Positions 23,006 through 33,312 of a DNA stretch of 64,000 bases are shown here, in pieces. Source of the DNA: Anticarsia gemmatalis (lineage: Eukaryota; Arthropoda; Insecta; Lepidoptera; Erebidae); NCBI RefSeq assembly GCF_050436995.1, contig NC_134745.1, positions 682,001-746,000 of the forward strand. The letters run 5' to 3'. The notes under the pieces were generated by a model that was not told where the DNA came from, made no database searches, and saw only the letters and a list, made by a program, of their open reading frames with translations. Both the position numbers and the translations under genes were made by a program. How positions within the stretch are numbered: position 1 is the stretch's first letter; each line of letters begins with the position of its first letter.

Positions 23006-23143
23006 CTTACACGTGAATACTATAATAATATAGCATATATACACGTGTAAGCATATATAACACAATTCATTAATCAACGATAGTCCAACCCTTACATCAC
23101 ATAGTTACCGGTAATTTAGCTCATTGGTCAGTAGTGGCACGTG
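23006..23143. promoter_or_regulatory. Cluster of three CACGTG E-boxes
   Basis: CACGTG occurs at 23010-23015, 23042-23047 and 23138-23143. The first two lie in a perfect 10-bp inverted repeat, CTTACACGTG / CACGTGTAAG, separated by 26 AT-rich bases. CACGTG is bound by class B bHLH factors, including Hey-type repressors, Myc/Max, MITF and CLOCK/CYCLE. The position, 2 kb upstream of the main coding exon and inside the intron, fits an enhancer, but function is inferred. Confidence 0.35.
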
Positions 23144-23649
23144 TACACCACAATACTCATAATCTACTAAATATAGTAATATACACAAGTTTCGGTAATA
23201 ATTTACTATTATTATATGTTATTACTATTATATATAGACTATAGAATAGGCTATAGCTATTTACTTTTATAGACTTTTTGTTGCTGTTTCGTTAATAGAT
23301 TTAGAGAGTTTTGAACAGAAAGAATCAAGATAATAGAATAATCTTAGTACAAACTAGCTGCTGTCTTTGATTAAGTTCGCTTGGAAAGATTTTTTAAACA
23401 GCATCCTTAGGGTTTAGGTTCTTAACTGCCTTTGTAGTTAATTTTAACGATGTACACGATGTTTTAACTCGAAAAAGTAACAAGCATACCACTTCACATA
23501 CTCATTAACTTTTAATGTAGGGGGGATAGGTATTTGATTTTTATAATTCTTCATTAATTTTTTTAAAAAATGACCCTTTTTTAGAATTTTGTATTAAATT
23601 CATAATTTTTTATATTTATTCACATTTAAACCGCTTGTTGTCAGCAAAA

Positions 23650-23712
23650 TACATACACTGAACACACATACATTATGCCTTCTTCCCATAGAGTAAGGTA
23701 GGGACCAGACAA
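23650..23712 (+). repeat. Interspersed repeat R, fragment
   Basis: GCCTTCTTCCCATAGAGTAA and GGTAGGGACCAGAC match the family R start. Confidence 0.45.
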
Positions 23713-25056
23713 ATATTGTAAATTAATTACAAATCCAGTTTCCTAAAATATAATAATTCCCGGAATTGAGAACACACATATTTTGCTACAGAATAGTGTT
23801 TAATTCTGACAATGATTACAACGGGAAAATCCCCCATAATAACATATACAAGTTAATACGAAATACTACGTCATCGGTTACGTGGGTTAACGATGGGACG
23901 GTCAAATTACTGCCAATATACAGATACTAGTTATAACGGCACTTATTAGTTTTGGACAATGAACCGTGCGATATAGTGACGTACATTACGTCAGAAATTG
24001 ACGGGAAAATGTGCTTTTTTCCTGAAGTACGTTCTTTTAAGTGTTAGGCAAGTCTTTCTGCATTAGATTCTTGATTTTGTTATGTATTGGTTTTTATAAC
24101 CAAGCTTGTTTATTTTTCATAGAGATACACTGTTAAGTATGGTATTAGTACCATGAAGGGAAGCGTGGTCGTATTTCAGGCGCTATTATAATCTCCAGAC
24201 CAATATAAATAAAAATAATACACTTTACTCTACCAGGGAATAAAATTAATTTTTTTTTAGACTTGCAGTTGAAGAGTAGTTGTTATTTCCAGTGTGTAAC
24301 ATCAATCTTGATATTGTCATATTTTATTATTGTTCGTGCCATTATTTTGCATATTTGCTAGAAGAATAAGTTGACAATTGAACCTTGAAATTTCTCCCAA
24401 ATGAGGACTATAAATTACTCATACATATAATAAATAAATATAGATACTACAGTGCACGCATAGGTCATTGTCATGTGTGCCATGTCCACACTATTACAGT
24501 GTAGTCATTGTTTTTATTTTATGGCGTCCATAATTTTGTTAATGGCTGATACGCTGATATTTTAGCTAGCTGGCTAGATGTGTGCTTAGTATTTTAATTA
24601 TTGTGTTAATATTATGTGTTTTCGTTTTACGAGTGTGTAGGAGGTGACAGATATTAATATATGTTTTTAGTATGTACAGCCGTATGTTATATTAGAAGTA
24701 TAAAGGTTTATGAACTTGAAGACTAGAGGAATTAATTTGACTTTGTATCAAAATGTTTTAGCAAACATTTTCATGCTTCTTGTTTTAATATATAAACAAT
24801 TTATTTGTGTTTCAGGAAAAATAAATACAAGTAATAATTGCTCCAAATAGAGTTTGTTGTTCTAAATCGTAAACAACCCACATCATTATGATATGACCCA
24901 ATTTATTAATGATCTCCATATTTGTTTCACAAAACATTTTTGAAGTCTAATTTATTTACCAGTCTATAATATACGCTCGAGGGCGTCGGATTACACACAA
25001 AATCGAGCATAACCTTTGCCCTTTATATATTTAAAACCGTTTTATTTTGTCCCCAG

Positions 25057-25551
25057 GCCTTCAAACTGTTCAAGCGGAACAAGAGCCGAAAGAACACCAG
25101 AAACCGCATCTCTCCTGAACTGTCCCGTTCTCCATCTTACAGCGGAACAGTCGACGCAAGTAGCGACATAGACATACAACGTTTTTGCGCTTGCCGTACT
25201 TCACTACCTCCGTTAAACATCAACGATACATACGAAAATAACTCTTATTATGACAGTTACAACAGCTATAATAGCTCGAGGATTGATAGTCTTGAAAGCT
25301 ATGGGACCAATGAATCAAATCGTTCCGATTCTGCGTACGATTCGGCCCGCTCGAGTCCAGCTAATGCGAGGGTATGTTACGCTACGGTAACTTACTTCAA
25401 TGTGAATGACAGTGAAGATAGTAGCAGCATCAGGACGGAGTACACACTGCTCGATGACGCTGAAGCTGAACAGGACCTCGATGACTTAGATGAAGATGAA
25501 AGAACACAGAACATGATTAACGAGAGCATCGAACTCGTTAGCACTTTATGA
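25057..25551 (+). CDS. Unrecognised basic/acidic protein, coding exon 2 of 2
   Basis: The exon opens after TTTTGTCCCCAG and is open for 164 codons to TGA. It has no Met until residue 169 of the joined protein, which is why a start-to-stop search misses it. Residues 17-33 complete a basic segment. 36-48 is Ser/Pro-rich. F59-C60-A61-C62 is a small cysteine pair. 70-112 is Asn/Tyr/Ser-rich with repeated YDS/YNS steps. 117-133 (PANARVCYATVTYFNVN) is a short hydrophobic island. 134-165 is strongly acidic. The chain ends VSTL, which fits a class I PDZ-binding C-terminus. There is no signal peptide or membrane segment. The composition suggests an intrinsically disordered adaptor or regulator. A Bearded-like protein was considered because of the basic helix, but its diagnostic motifs are not clearly present. 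The sequence is markedly less AT-rich than its surroundings. Confidence 0.82.
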   Translation, partial: AFKLFKRNKSRKNTRNRISPELSRSPSYSGTVDASSDIDIQRFCACRTSLPPLNINDTYENNSYYDSYNSYNSSRIDSLESYGTNESNRSDSAYDSARSSPANARVCYATVTYFNVNDSEDSSSIRTEYTLLDDAEAEQDLDDLDEDERTQNMINESIELVSTL

Positions 25552-25783
25552 ACTGATTAAGTTTAATATTTTGTACATAAGGAACGTGTATGTCTTTTTC
25601 TTTTCAAGTATGAAGGATAGAGATAGCATAACTTTAGTTAAGTATGTATAGGCTTTACAATTTACGAATGTGTGCGTCCTATGTCTGTATATGTATGTAT
25701 TATCATTATGTCTATGTGTGAGTGACATTTGTAACGTTTCTATGACTGTCCTTTCACACATATGCATGTATATTAGCCCGATT

Positions 25784-25923
25784 TTCTACTACTATCGAGA
25801 ATCGACAACCGGCTAACCGTCGTAAAAAACTGTATGACGCCGCTAGCGGGCGTTGCAGAAACATTTTTTTGGCAGTACATTCTAAATGTCAAACTCGATA
25901 GTTCCAATTGTAGAGAATCGTGC
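25784..25923. repeat. Repeat G, copy 1 (MITE-like)
   Basis: The ends GATTTTCTACTACTATCGAG and TTGTAGAGAATCGTGC form an imperfect inverted repeat. The middle has GCCGCTAGCGGGCG and TACATTCTAAATGTCAAACT. Related copies are at 28574, 29796, 55607 and a short one at 58320. Confidence 0.55.
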
Positions 25924-26368
25924 TATATGTATGGATATATAACGCACACATATGTATGTTGTAGTAATTACTTTAAATTAAGTAGGCTAGTTTTAAATAT
26001 AACGTTTATTCCCGAGTTTGGACGCGTGTGTGATATTCGGTGCATGGTTCCAGTCTGAGTATATTAGTGTTTGATTCTAGCCTCCCTTTGCAGCTTTATA
26101 TCTAGATAATGTATATTTTATAACGTTAATTAAGATAAGCTACGTTTAATAAGCATTTAACACAAATAATAACAGCTATAAATTATTTAACCCTTCAGTT
26201 ACTAAACTGCTTTTTAAATATCGTCTTGCATCTGGCTACCGAAGATTGTGTTTAAATTTGAAATTATAGCAATTTAAAACGTCTCGGTATTGAAAATTAA
26301 AGGTTAGGATACCTTAGGTCAGCCCGTGACCACGGTCGAAGCAGTTTGATAGAAACCAGTCTATCAGC

Positions 26369-26512
26369 TATCTCAGTTGACAACTAATTGAAAGCCACTA
26401 TGCTGTACATTGCTTTTTCCCTTAGATTATAGTGATTAACACGTTACATCAATGCAGCAGTGTACTGAACAGTGATCATTAATTTGACATACACTAGTTG
26501 TCAACTGAGATA
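26369..26512. repeat. 18-bp perfect inverted repeat, 108-bp spacer
   Basis: TATCTCAGTTGACAACTA at 26369-26386 is the exact inverse of TAGTTGTCAACTGAGATA at 26495-26512. It could be a small MITE. No target duplication was seen and no second copy was noticed in the window. Confidence 0.6.
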
Positions 26513-26541
26513 CGAGATAAGCCCGCAGATATACAAATAAA

Positions 26542-28035
26542 ATTTTCAATCGCGTTTAAGACCCGTTACATTATAATATTATGTGTACAATCGTTGATTT
26601 GAAACGTGTACTCAATTAAACTATAAACAAGAGTTTTCAAGAAAAACTGGCTTTAAAAGAAAACGCTTAATTGGTTTCGTTTTCACAGCATTGGATAGAC
26701 GTAATTGACCAATCAGCGTTGAAAGCTCTCGTTCTAAATCAGTTAGAAGCTGTCTTCAATAAACTCGACTTTATTGCTTTTAAACAGTGATTTTATTGCA
26801 CCCTGAACTATATTGGAGATGTAGAATGATAGGAAAGAAACTCTATCTTATTTTCTTATATACTTCAGTTTCATATTACGCACACTCAAGCTATTTCGAG
26901 CTCATGCAATAAGTTAAAGTATTGATGCAGTGAAAAAAAAGTTCACTTATTAATATTGCTAAATAATACTAAGGGTAATTTTCATTGTTCCTTGATAAGT
27001 GTTGGATAACCTATCCAAAAGTCAAAGTTGTAGGCAAAGCAGCAGGCGAAAAGCTAGTTATAATATAATTCTTCAATAAAGCTTCAAATTAAGTTTGTAG
27101 TCAAGCCATGTGTGAATTTACTTCTGAAAGCTTAATACCAAGAGAAACTTGAATTAATTTGTTCCTAAGACTCATTGTTTGAGCCCGGATTTCTGAGATA
27201 ATCGTCTCTTATTATCTTCAAAATAAAACTTTTGAGTCTCAAGCTGAAATCGCGAAGATTCACTGATTTAAACTTATTAATTAATTCGGGAGTTGGAATG
27301 TATATCTGTATTATATTTGTAACCAAATTGTAGGATAAGATTCGGAAGACTATTGGAACAACTTTGAATATTAAATTAGGCGTCCATTTGTATTCTTCTT
27401 ACGTATTTTGTTGTAACAGTAAAACTTGTGTTTTAAGTCTGAATTGTTTGGACTTAGTCGTGAATTGCCATTCTATTCTTGTCAGGTCGAAATATTATCT
27501 TCAAGTGGTTTATTTTCTTTAGTGGGATTTTGGGAAAATGTATCTATGTTTCTTTACCGCGTTAGCGACTGAATTTCATCTAAATTAGGTCAGCATTTTA
27601 GCCATGATAGTATAACAGACTGAGCCAGTCTTTGCATGTTTTAGAGGCAATAGCAGCACTAAATGTATTAATAGGTTTTGCTTACATACATATTATACAT
27701 GTTTGAAGTATATAAGTCAACAATAAAGCATTGTTCTTAATTGAGTTTTGCGACTTCTAAAATATGTTCAGAAATACTAAATAATATACAAAATCATTAT
27801 TAAAGCAAGAATAGCCAATTAGCGTTTAAAATTGTACTAATTACTCGCATATTTGAAGCAATAACGAGTTGTTAAATAGAATATTAACATGTTATTCGTG
27901 TACTGCTAATTAGCGTTTGCAAAAAATAACGTTATTTATTTTTCGTTATGTAATGAACATTGTCCATTATTACAATACCTATTTATATTATGTTATCCAA
28001 ATTCATTCTTATATATTATATGTAATAGCTAACTC
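26542..28035. other. Intergenic DNA, mostly unrecognised
   Basis: AT-rich. A Helitron-like 3' end (GCAGGCGAAAAGCTAG followed by T) occurs at about 27042-27057. No gene was supported. Confidence 0.4.
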
Positions 28036-28190
28036 AGTCTGTTTGAGAGATCTAAGGCAATTAAGTTGGGTGTCTCTGTGCTTTTCAGCGCGCGAGAAAA
28101 GTTGGGTTGTTCGCTAAGTCTTGTCAAAGGTCTCTAAGCGGTTTGAACAAGTTTAACATTAGGCTTACCACTAACCGTATGGCAAAATGG
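28036..28190 (+). repeat. 5S-rRNA-like SINE, 3' part
   Basis: It contains TTGGGTGTCTCTGTGCTTTT, then GGTTTGAACAAGTTTAACAT and TTACCACTAACCGTATGGCA. These match the second half of the fuller copy at 30120-30375. The 5S-like promoter half is mostly lost. Confidence 0.5.
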
Positions 28191-28573
28191 CCGTAGATTT
28201 AGATGAAATTTTGTTTATTGTGTTTACAATTCAAGCTTCAAATTAATTTTCTATTATCTACGAAAATACCGGCTATGATATTTATCATAGAAAGTTTACA
28301 AGTCAGGCTCCTTTTCAAATTGATATTATCAACCAAAACGCTATTAAACTATCTATAGCAAAACCAAAGAAATAAATCAACATTGTCAGTTCTAAGGGTG
28401 CCTAACTTCGTATCAAAGTTGTTTCGTCTTCCCACGAGTTTACCAAAGTTAATGTGATACTATAAGTCTATTTATACTAAGATATTAGATTTATTTACCT
28501 GTTACAACTTCACTGAGAGCTTTTAGTCTCGTTATTTGAGATTGGACTTAATTTAATTGTGTTATCACTTGTA
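28191..28573. other. Intergenic DNA, nothing recognised
   Basis: No gene, RNA or repeat family could be supported. Confidence 0.4.
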
Positions 28574-28806
28574 GTGCGATTCTCTACAGTATGTATCGAG
28601 TATCAAGAATTATACGTTTAAAATGTACTCAAAAATAATTCTTACGGCACCCGCTAGGGGCGCTGATCAGATTCTTGATTCTGTCGAGTATCGAAAGTTT
28701 GACAGTTAAAATGTACTTAAGAATTAGTACCTACGGCTCCCGTTAGGGGCGCTGATCAGGATTTCATACAAAATTTTTCGATAGTCTATAGTAGTAGAAA
28801 ATCGCA
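28574..28806. repeat. Repeat G, internally duplicated copy
   Basis: The outer ends TGCGATTCTCTAC and GTAGAAAATCGCA form a terminal inverted repeat. The inner block (TATCGA..., TTAAAATGTACT, ACGGC.CCCG.TAGGGGCGCTGATCAG) occurs twice in tandem, at about 28595-28675 and 28683-28760. Confidence 0.6.
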
Positions 28807-29127
28807 TTACTATTTATATTGTATTGCACCAAAACTTTGTGTGTCTTAAAACGAAAACCCAATGACTGGGTCATGTCTTTCCATCACTGGCACAAACACA
28901 AATACTTTTAAGTAACGCTTTTCAAGTTATGTATAGTCCAAACATTGTCATAAGCGCTGTGCGTTTAACAAAAAATGTATTGATAAAGAAATCTTTCGTG
29001 CTGTGCGCGAATTGATTCGATATTGTATTATAACGAGACAAAAGTTTACTCTTTCTATTGTAATTTAAGGCAGTTGATCTCAATGTATAATTATAATAAG
29101 CTAGTTTTGTAATTACGCTTAAGAACT

Positions 29128-29388
29128 GCACGGGTGGTAAGCGCGCAAGCGGTTTTAAGCGAAGACTAGTAAGTCTGTTACGCTGTGATGCTACGGTAAA
29201 CTAAAGATGGGTCTACGGTTGACGAGCCGGGAATGACTGAAGCACAAAAAAAGCATAACTTCGTGTGGTGTGAACTAACTTACATGCCTCAAACGAGCGC
29301 GCTTCTATAAGACATTAGTGCTTACTCAATGCTCGGTTCCTTTTACGTAGACCTTTGATGCTTAAACTTCGCTTACCGCCCGCGCGAT
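29128..29388. repeat. Possible MITE with GC-rich ends
   Basis: CGGGTGGTAAGCGCGCAAGC on the left and, inversely, CGGGCGGTAAGCGAAGTTTA from the right share GGTAAGCG and an AAGCG-rich extension. The match is imperfect and no target duplication was seen. Confidence 0.35.
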
Positions 29389-29699
29389 TTTTAAGCATAA
29401 ATATAAAGTTAGTTTTTTGTGTAAATGGCACGTGCATTCGTTAATTAAAATCTTTTAACACATTTTAACTGCCATTGACGCACGAACATTGTAATTGTAT
29501 TCATAAATTACAAATAAACATTGAGTTTTTATATAAATTGTTGTTTTTTTAACCTCTAATTGGAAATTGTTGGAATCGCTTTACGCTACGTGGGCATGAA
29601 TTTGGTAGGTATTTGGCATAATGCAGTTGCGAAATTGTAGCCTTAATATTGAATTTCCATAATTTGATAGAAAAACCACAAAGCAACAATAAATCAAAT

Positions 29700-29765
29700 C
29701 TTTTACTGGCCTAATGCTGGGCACAGGTCCACTCCGTAATGAGATTGAAGAAAGGTTAGGTTAGG
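29700..29765 (-). repeat. LINE 3' tail fragment
   Basis: ACTGGCCTAATGCTGGGCAC followed by CACTCCGTAATGAGATTGAA is a diverged inverse copy of the LINE tail seen at 3949. Confidence 0.45.
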
Positions 29766-29795
29766 CCTTCAGAAGCTCTCTCTACCACTTTCTTC

Positions 29796-29942
29796 TACCG
29801 ACAACCGACTAGCTATCGAGAATTTTAACACGAAAATCTGTGTAGCGCCTCTACCGGGCTCCGTAAGAACTAACTCGGCAGTACATTTTAAATGTCAAAC
29901 TCTCGATACTCGATGGATCCAATTGTAAAGAATCGTGCTACT
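29796..29942. repeat. Repeat G, copy
   Basis: GACAACCGACTAGCTATCGA, TACATTTTAAATGTCAAACT and CAATTGTAAAGAATCGTGCT match the family in order. Confidence 0.55.
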
Positions 29943-30119
29943 TTCAACCACACTAGCGCAGAGTTTACATACACTCAAGAACTGAAAGAACTGCCATACA
30001 TACAAGGCTTTTTCATAATATTTGCCTGTACTTTAAAAAGTAAGTGATAATGGACTGAACATAAAAATCAAAGCAACTAACACAAATACATTATTACTAC
30101 AAACGAAATTGAGGCGCCC

Positions 30120-30375
30120 ATAGCCAGTTGCGCTCACCGGTCGGTAAACGATCTGTGGGTTAAGCAACCCTTGGCGCCGTCATTCCATAGATGGGTGACC
30201 GCATAGTGGTATTTGAGCTGGGCGTCTCCGTGCTTCGGAGGGCACGTAAAAAGTTGGTCCCGGTTGTTGTCTGCTAAGATAACAGTCGTTAAGCGTGGCT
30301 TAAAGGCCTCTCGGGCGGCTTGAACAACTTTGACACTAGGTTGACCACTAACCATACGACAAACAAACAACAACG
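30120..30375 (+). repeat. 5S-rRNA-derived SINE, fullest copy
   Basis: The block GTTAAGCAACCC (30160-30171) and GATGGGTGACCGC (about 30190-30202) correspond to the A box and C box of the eukaryotic 5S rRNA internal promoter, in the right order and with a similar gap. The rest (CGTCTCCGTGCTTCGGAGGG, then GAACAACTTTGACACTAGGT) is not 5S. This is the structure of a SINE3-type, 5S-headed retroposon. Three other copies are at 20480 (-), 28036 (+) and 59656 (-). Confidence 0.7.
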
Positions 30376-31284
30376 AAATTGTAATAATGAGTTGGTTCCT
30401 TTCACACTGAACAATGAATATAGAGTGATTGTCAACAAGTTTGTCTCAACTATAAACACAATACAACTGAGGGTCTACGAAAGACCTAAATAATAGATAT
30501 GAAACAGGTTCTGAATATTGTTTTTTGGGACATTTTTTATTAGAAAAGCCGAGATTCAGTACCAATAAAGCGCCATAGCGTATACTTTTCAAGTCCACCT
30601 TAGTAGACTTCCGAATGGGTGCCTATTACTTTTAGTTATTTCAAGTTTTAATTAAAATGACTATTATTATAATTTATTAGTGTTGCTTAAAAGCTTAAAA
30701 AAATAGAGCTTTGTATAACGTTAGAATTAAATTGTCATGTGTAACTTTTAGCTACAGTTGACCAACTAATAAAGGACTTTCTACGGAAATAAGTACTTAC
30801 GGTCCAAATCTTTGTGTTAGCAACAAACTCAATACAATGGACGGCTTCAGGTCGACATAATGGACATGAAACAGGTTCTGGACATTGTCCGCGTATAGGA
30901 TAATAAGAAACGAAGGGGTTGGGAAGAAATAACTACAGAATTAGAAAATAATTTGTAAAATATTGCGAAATACTCGTAACAAGTAGGAAGGTTCGAGTGC
31001 CAAAATAACGTAGGTATTAATCTTAATTATGGATACAAACATGATAGCTATATCTAATTTCTTTTTTCAATTTTAAAGGAAAACTTTATTAAAAATGAAA
31101 TAACTATATTTAATTATATGAATTGCACTTCTAGGAATTGTATCTACCAAGAATTTCATTACATTACAGTTACATCTCGGAAGCTTTAATAAATAATATT
31201 ATATTACTTTTAGAAAATGGTTCTAAGAAATTAATAACTGAAAGAGGTACTGCTGGCACTAATATTTTTTTTATTAATAAAAGA
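30376..31284. other. Intergenic DNA, nothing recognised
   Basis: AT-rich. The phrase GAAACAGGTTCTG...ATTGT recurs at about 30500 and 30868, but no element could be delimited. Confidence 0.4.
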
Positions 31285-31416
31285 TAACTCCCGCACTAAA
31301 TCCTCTTGTCCGTGTGGGAATCGAACCCACGACCTCCCGACGCAATGGTATAAATTTTGATTGACTGCCTGCGTGGCGACCTAAACCACTGCGCCACGGA
31401 GGCAGTCAATCAAAAT
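31285..31416 (-). repeat. SINE family A with fold-back insertion
   Basis: The tRNA-like head lies on the - strand. Within it, ATTTTGATTGACTGCCT (31354-31370) is the exact inverse of the SINE's own 5' junction AGGCAGTCAATCAAAAT (31400-31416). The head is therefore bracketed by a 17-bp perfect inverted repeat, as if its 5' end plus flank had been copied back inverted. Confidence 0.7.
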
Positions 31417-31904
31417 GTATCCACAGTTACGTCTTACAATGCATATTATTATCTAAACGTTGTTTTATAAGAGAACTCTTAGTATTACCTCAAAAACAAA
31501 CAATACAGAGTTTTGAAACTTTTGTAACCAAATTCTAAACAATACATTAAAGCGTGAAATCGCATAACAATCGCCACGTAACGCGAAAAAATACTAATTA
31601 GAAACCAGTTTACTTATTTCCTTACTTTACTGGTAAACAAACAGTTTGCACAATTACCGGTATTTACTGGTAAAATACAGTTATTGTCCAAATATAATCC
31701 GCCATTTTTCATTGTCTGGATAACTTGAAATTCCAGTTTTTGGATTTAACTCGTTTGCAGTTTTCACAGGGATTATTGGTTACCCTTGCTTGTATTTAGT
31801 TTGAACATAATAATGTCGTCCAGTTTCATTGAAACCAGCCAACTTTGGACATTGTTTATAGTGGCCAAGTGTGTGCACAATACACAGGTACACTGTCTAT
31901 TCCT

Positions 31905-32097
31905 TTACTATCGTAGTCTGGTGGGAGGGCTAAACTGACATGACCGGGCCGACGGCTTTACGTGCTCTACGTCCTCAACTTTCTAACTCCGGGCAATATC
32001 TGAGATTTTTTTACAGAAAACAGCCGATCCGGGATTAAAACCCGAGACCTCTTGCGCGGTAGTCGCATACACTGCCGACCGCGCCACAGAGAAGTAG
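31905..32097 (-). repeat. SINE family B, copy
   Basis: On the - strand the head reads CTCTGTGGCGCGGTCGGCAG with a B-box-like GGTTTTAATCCCGGATCGG. It continues into TTTCTGTAAAAAAATCTCAG and CCGGGCCGG-type sequence. It is a tRNA-derived SINE, not a tRNA. Confidence 0.6.
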
Positions 32098-32617
32098 TTA
32101 TAGGCAAAATTAAGACACTTTTTCAAAGTAATAAGAAATACGAAAAATGTGTTATGAAAGGTTTGGAAGCCATAACAATGTAGGTATATTCGAAAGGTCT
32201 TTAGTTAAGACCCGTAACCTCTGACATTTAGCAATCGGGGTCGTAGTTTGCGGTAAAAAGAAATTGCAACGTTAAATATTATATTAAAAGAGTATTTTCT
32301 TTATACAAGTTATTCTAGGAACTGCGTGGTCCGCTATTTGATCGTTAGTGGGTGTATGTTGTATGCAACTTTTGCTGCTGCTGACATTCCAATACTCGGC
32401 TTACGCAAGGTCTGCGCTTTTCTATATGAAAATGTAGTACGAATCAATATTGTCTGCAAAACAGAATTGCCTTTTAAATCTTGTAACATTAGAAGAGAAC
32501 ATAACATTAGAGAAAAGTCTATACTTATAAGGAAATATGAATTATGACTGTTATATAGTTTAGTATGTGTATGTACTCGTATAACAAATGTAGTCGCTTA
32601 TAATGTTAGCTATTTAT

Positions 32618-32735
32618 GTCCAGTTTCTGAGGTACAGTGAGCGTTAGTTTATCTACTCGAACTGTCATTTTTATATGAGCTTAAACGCTATTGAATATAT
32701 AAAATTCCGCCAAATATACCTCAGAAACCGGGGGC
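32618..32735. mobile_element. Degraded copy of the 6137 MITE
   Basis: CAGTTTCTGAGGTACAGTGA on the left and ATACCTCAGAAACCGGGGGC on the right retain the TIR. Part of the inner hairpin (GTTAGTTTATCTACTCGAA) is still visible. Confidence 0.65.
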
Positions 32736-32984
32736 CTAGTCCAGTAAAGTTGTTAACATTTTACAGATAATCCTGTATATGTATTTTTTAAAAATATAAC
32801 TACAAATATTGCATGACTAGAACTCAAACAAACAGTTTACAAACAAACTACAAACCGTAACTTTGTTTGGTTGTCACAAATGTTTGTTCAATGCAGTGGT
32901 TGAGCTTACCACCCCCGATAACACCCACGTACATTAGTTACCACGTGGCCAATTAACAACCACGCAACTTTTTCCGGACCTTTA

Positions 32985-33197
32985 AAAGTGACTGCCTACC
33001 TGGCGCAGTGGTTTAGTTCGCCACGCCGATACCATTGCTTCGGCAGGTCGTGGGTTCGATTCCCACGCGGAACAATTATTTGTGCGATCCACAAATAATT
33101 GTTTTGGGTCTGGTTGTGCTATGTGTCCGTTGTTTGTATGTTTGTAAAAGTCCCCTCGACACAAGAGTAAGTCTTAGTGCGGGAGTTGTGTATAAAA
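32985..33197 (+). repeat. SINE family A, near-complete copy
   Basis: The order is head GTGACTGCCTACCTGGCGCA, B box GGTTCGATTCCC, body TTATTTGTGCGATCCACAAA, tail GTGTCCGTTGTTTGTATGTT, and end GTGCGGGAGTTGTGTATAAA. It is the best reference copy in the window. Confidence 0.85.
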
Positions 33198-33209
33198 AAA
33201 TGTTTTATA

Positions 33210-33312
33210 CAATACGAGAATTAACGCGAACACGCATTTTACCTTAGAATGCCTAACGTTACGGCGCACGTTACACCGGCCGTCGTCTCTGGTTAGAGCC
33301 CACACAAAAACG
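33210..33312 (+). repeat. Interspersed repeat J, copy 2
   Basis: GAGAATTAACGCGAACACGC, TTTTACCTTAGAATGCCTAA and CGTTACGGCGCACGTTACAC are in the same order as at 37435. Confidence 0.5.

Larger units (their letters stand above)
10021..25056 (+). other. Large intron of the unnamed + strand gene
   Basis: The intron begins GTGAGA and ends TTTTGTCCCCAG. It is about 15 kb, typical of a developmental gene's first intron. It holds Helitron pieces, MITEs, a TG microsatellite, 5S-like and tRNA-like SINE fragments, two strict Su(H)-type sites (15467 and 16096) and three E-boxes near 23.0-23.1 kb. No other coding exon was recognised in it. The stretches 10.0-11.9, 12.2-13.7, 14.6-15.4, 19.1-20.1 and 21.1-22.6 kb contain nothing identified beyond diverged repeat traces. 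Confidence 0.6.
25552..26541 (+). other. Putative 3' UTR of the unnamed gene
   Basis: A candidate poly(A) signal AATAAA lies at 26536-26541; others follow at about 27076 and 27223, so the end is uncertain. The stretch contains TGTGAT at 26029-26034 (K-box sequence) and AGCTTTA at 26092-26098 (Brd-box sequence). Both motifs mediate miRNA repression of Notch target transcripts in Drosophila, but each is expected by chance at this length. A MITE-like repeat (25784-25923) lies within it. Confidence 0.35.

Noticed and set aside
9973..25551. Novel gene as a Bearded-family member
   Set aside because: The basic N-terminal helix and 3' UTR motifs are suggestive, but the NxANE(K/R)L and PVHF-type motifs are not convincingly present, so no family name is given.
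30134..30373. 79-codon - strand open frame
   Set aside because: It is antisense to the 5S-derived SINE.
33001..33070. Possible tRNA gene at the head of a SINE
   Set aside because: A and B boxes are present, but the acceptor stem does not pair and the sequence continues into the conserved SINE body seen in other copies. The same applies to 3190, 7370, 31285 and 63685.
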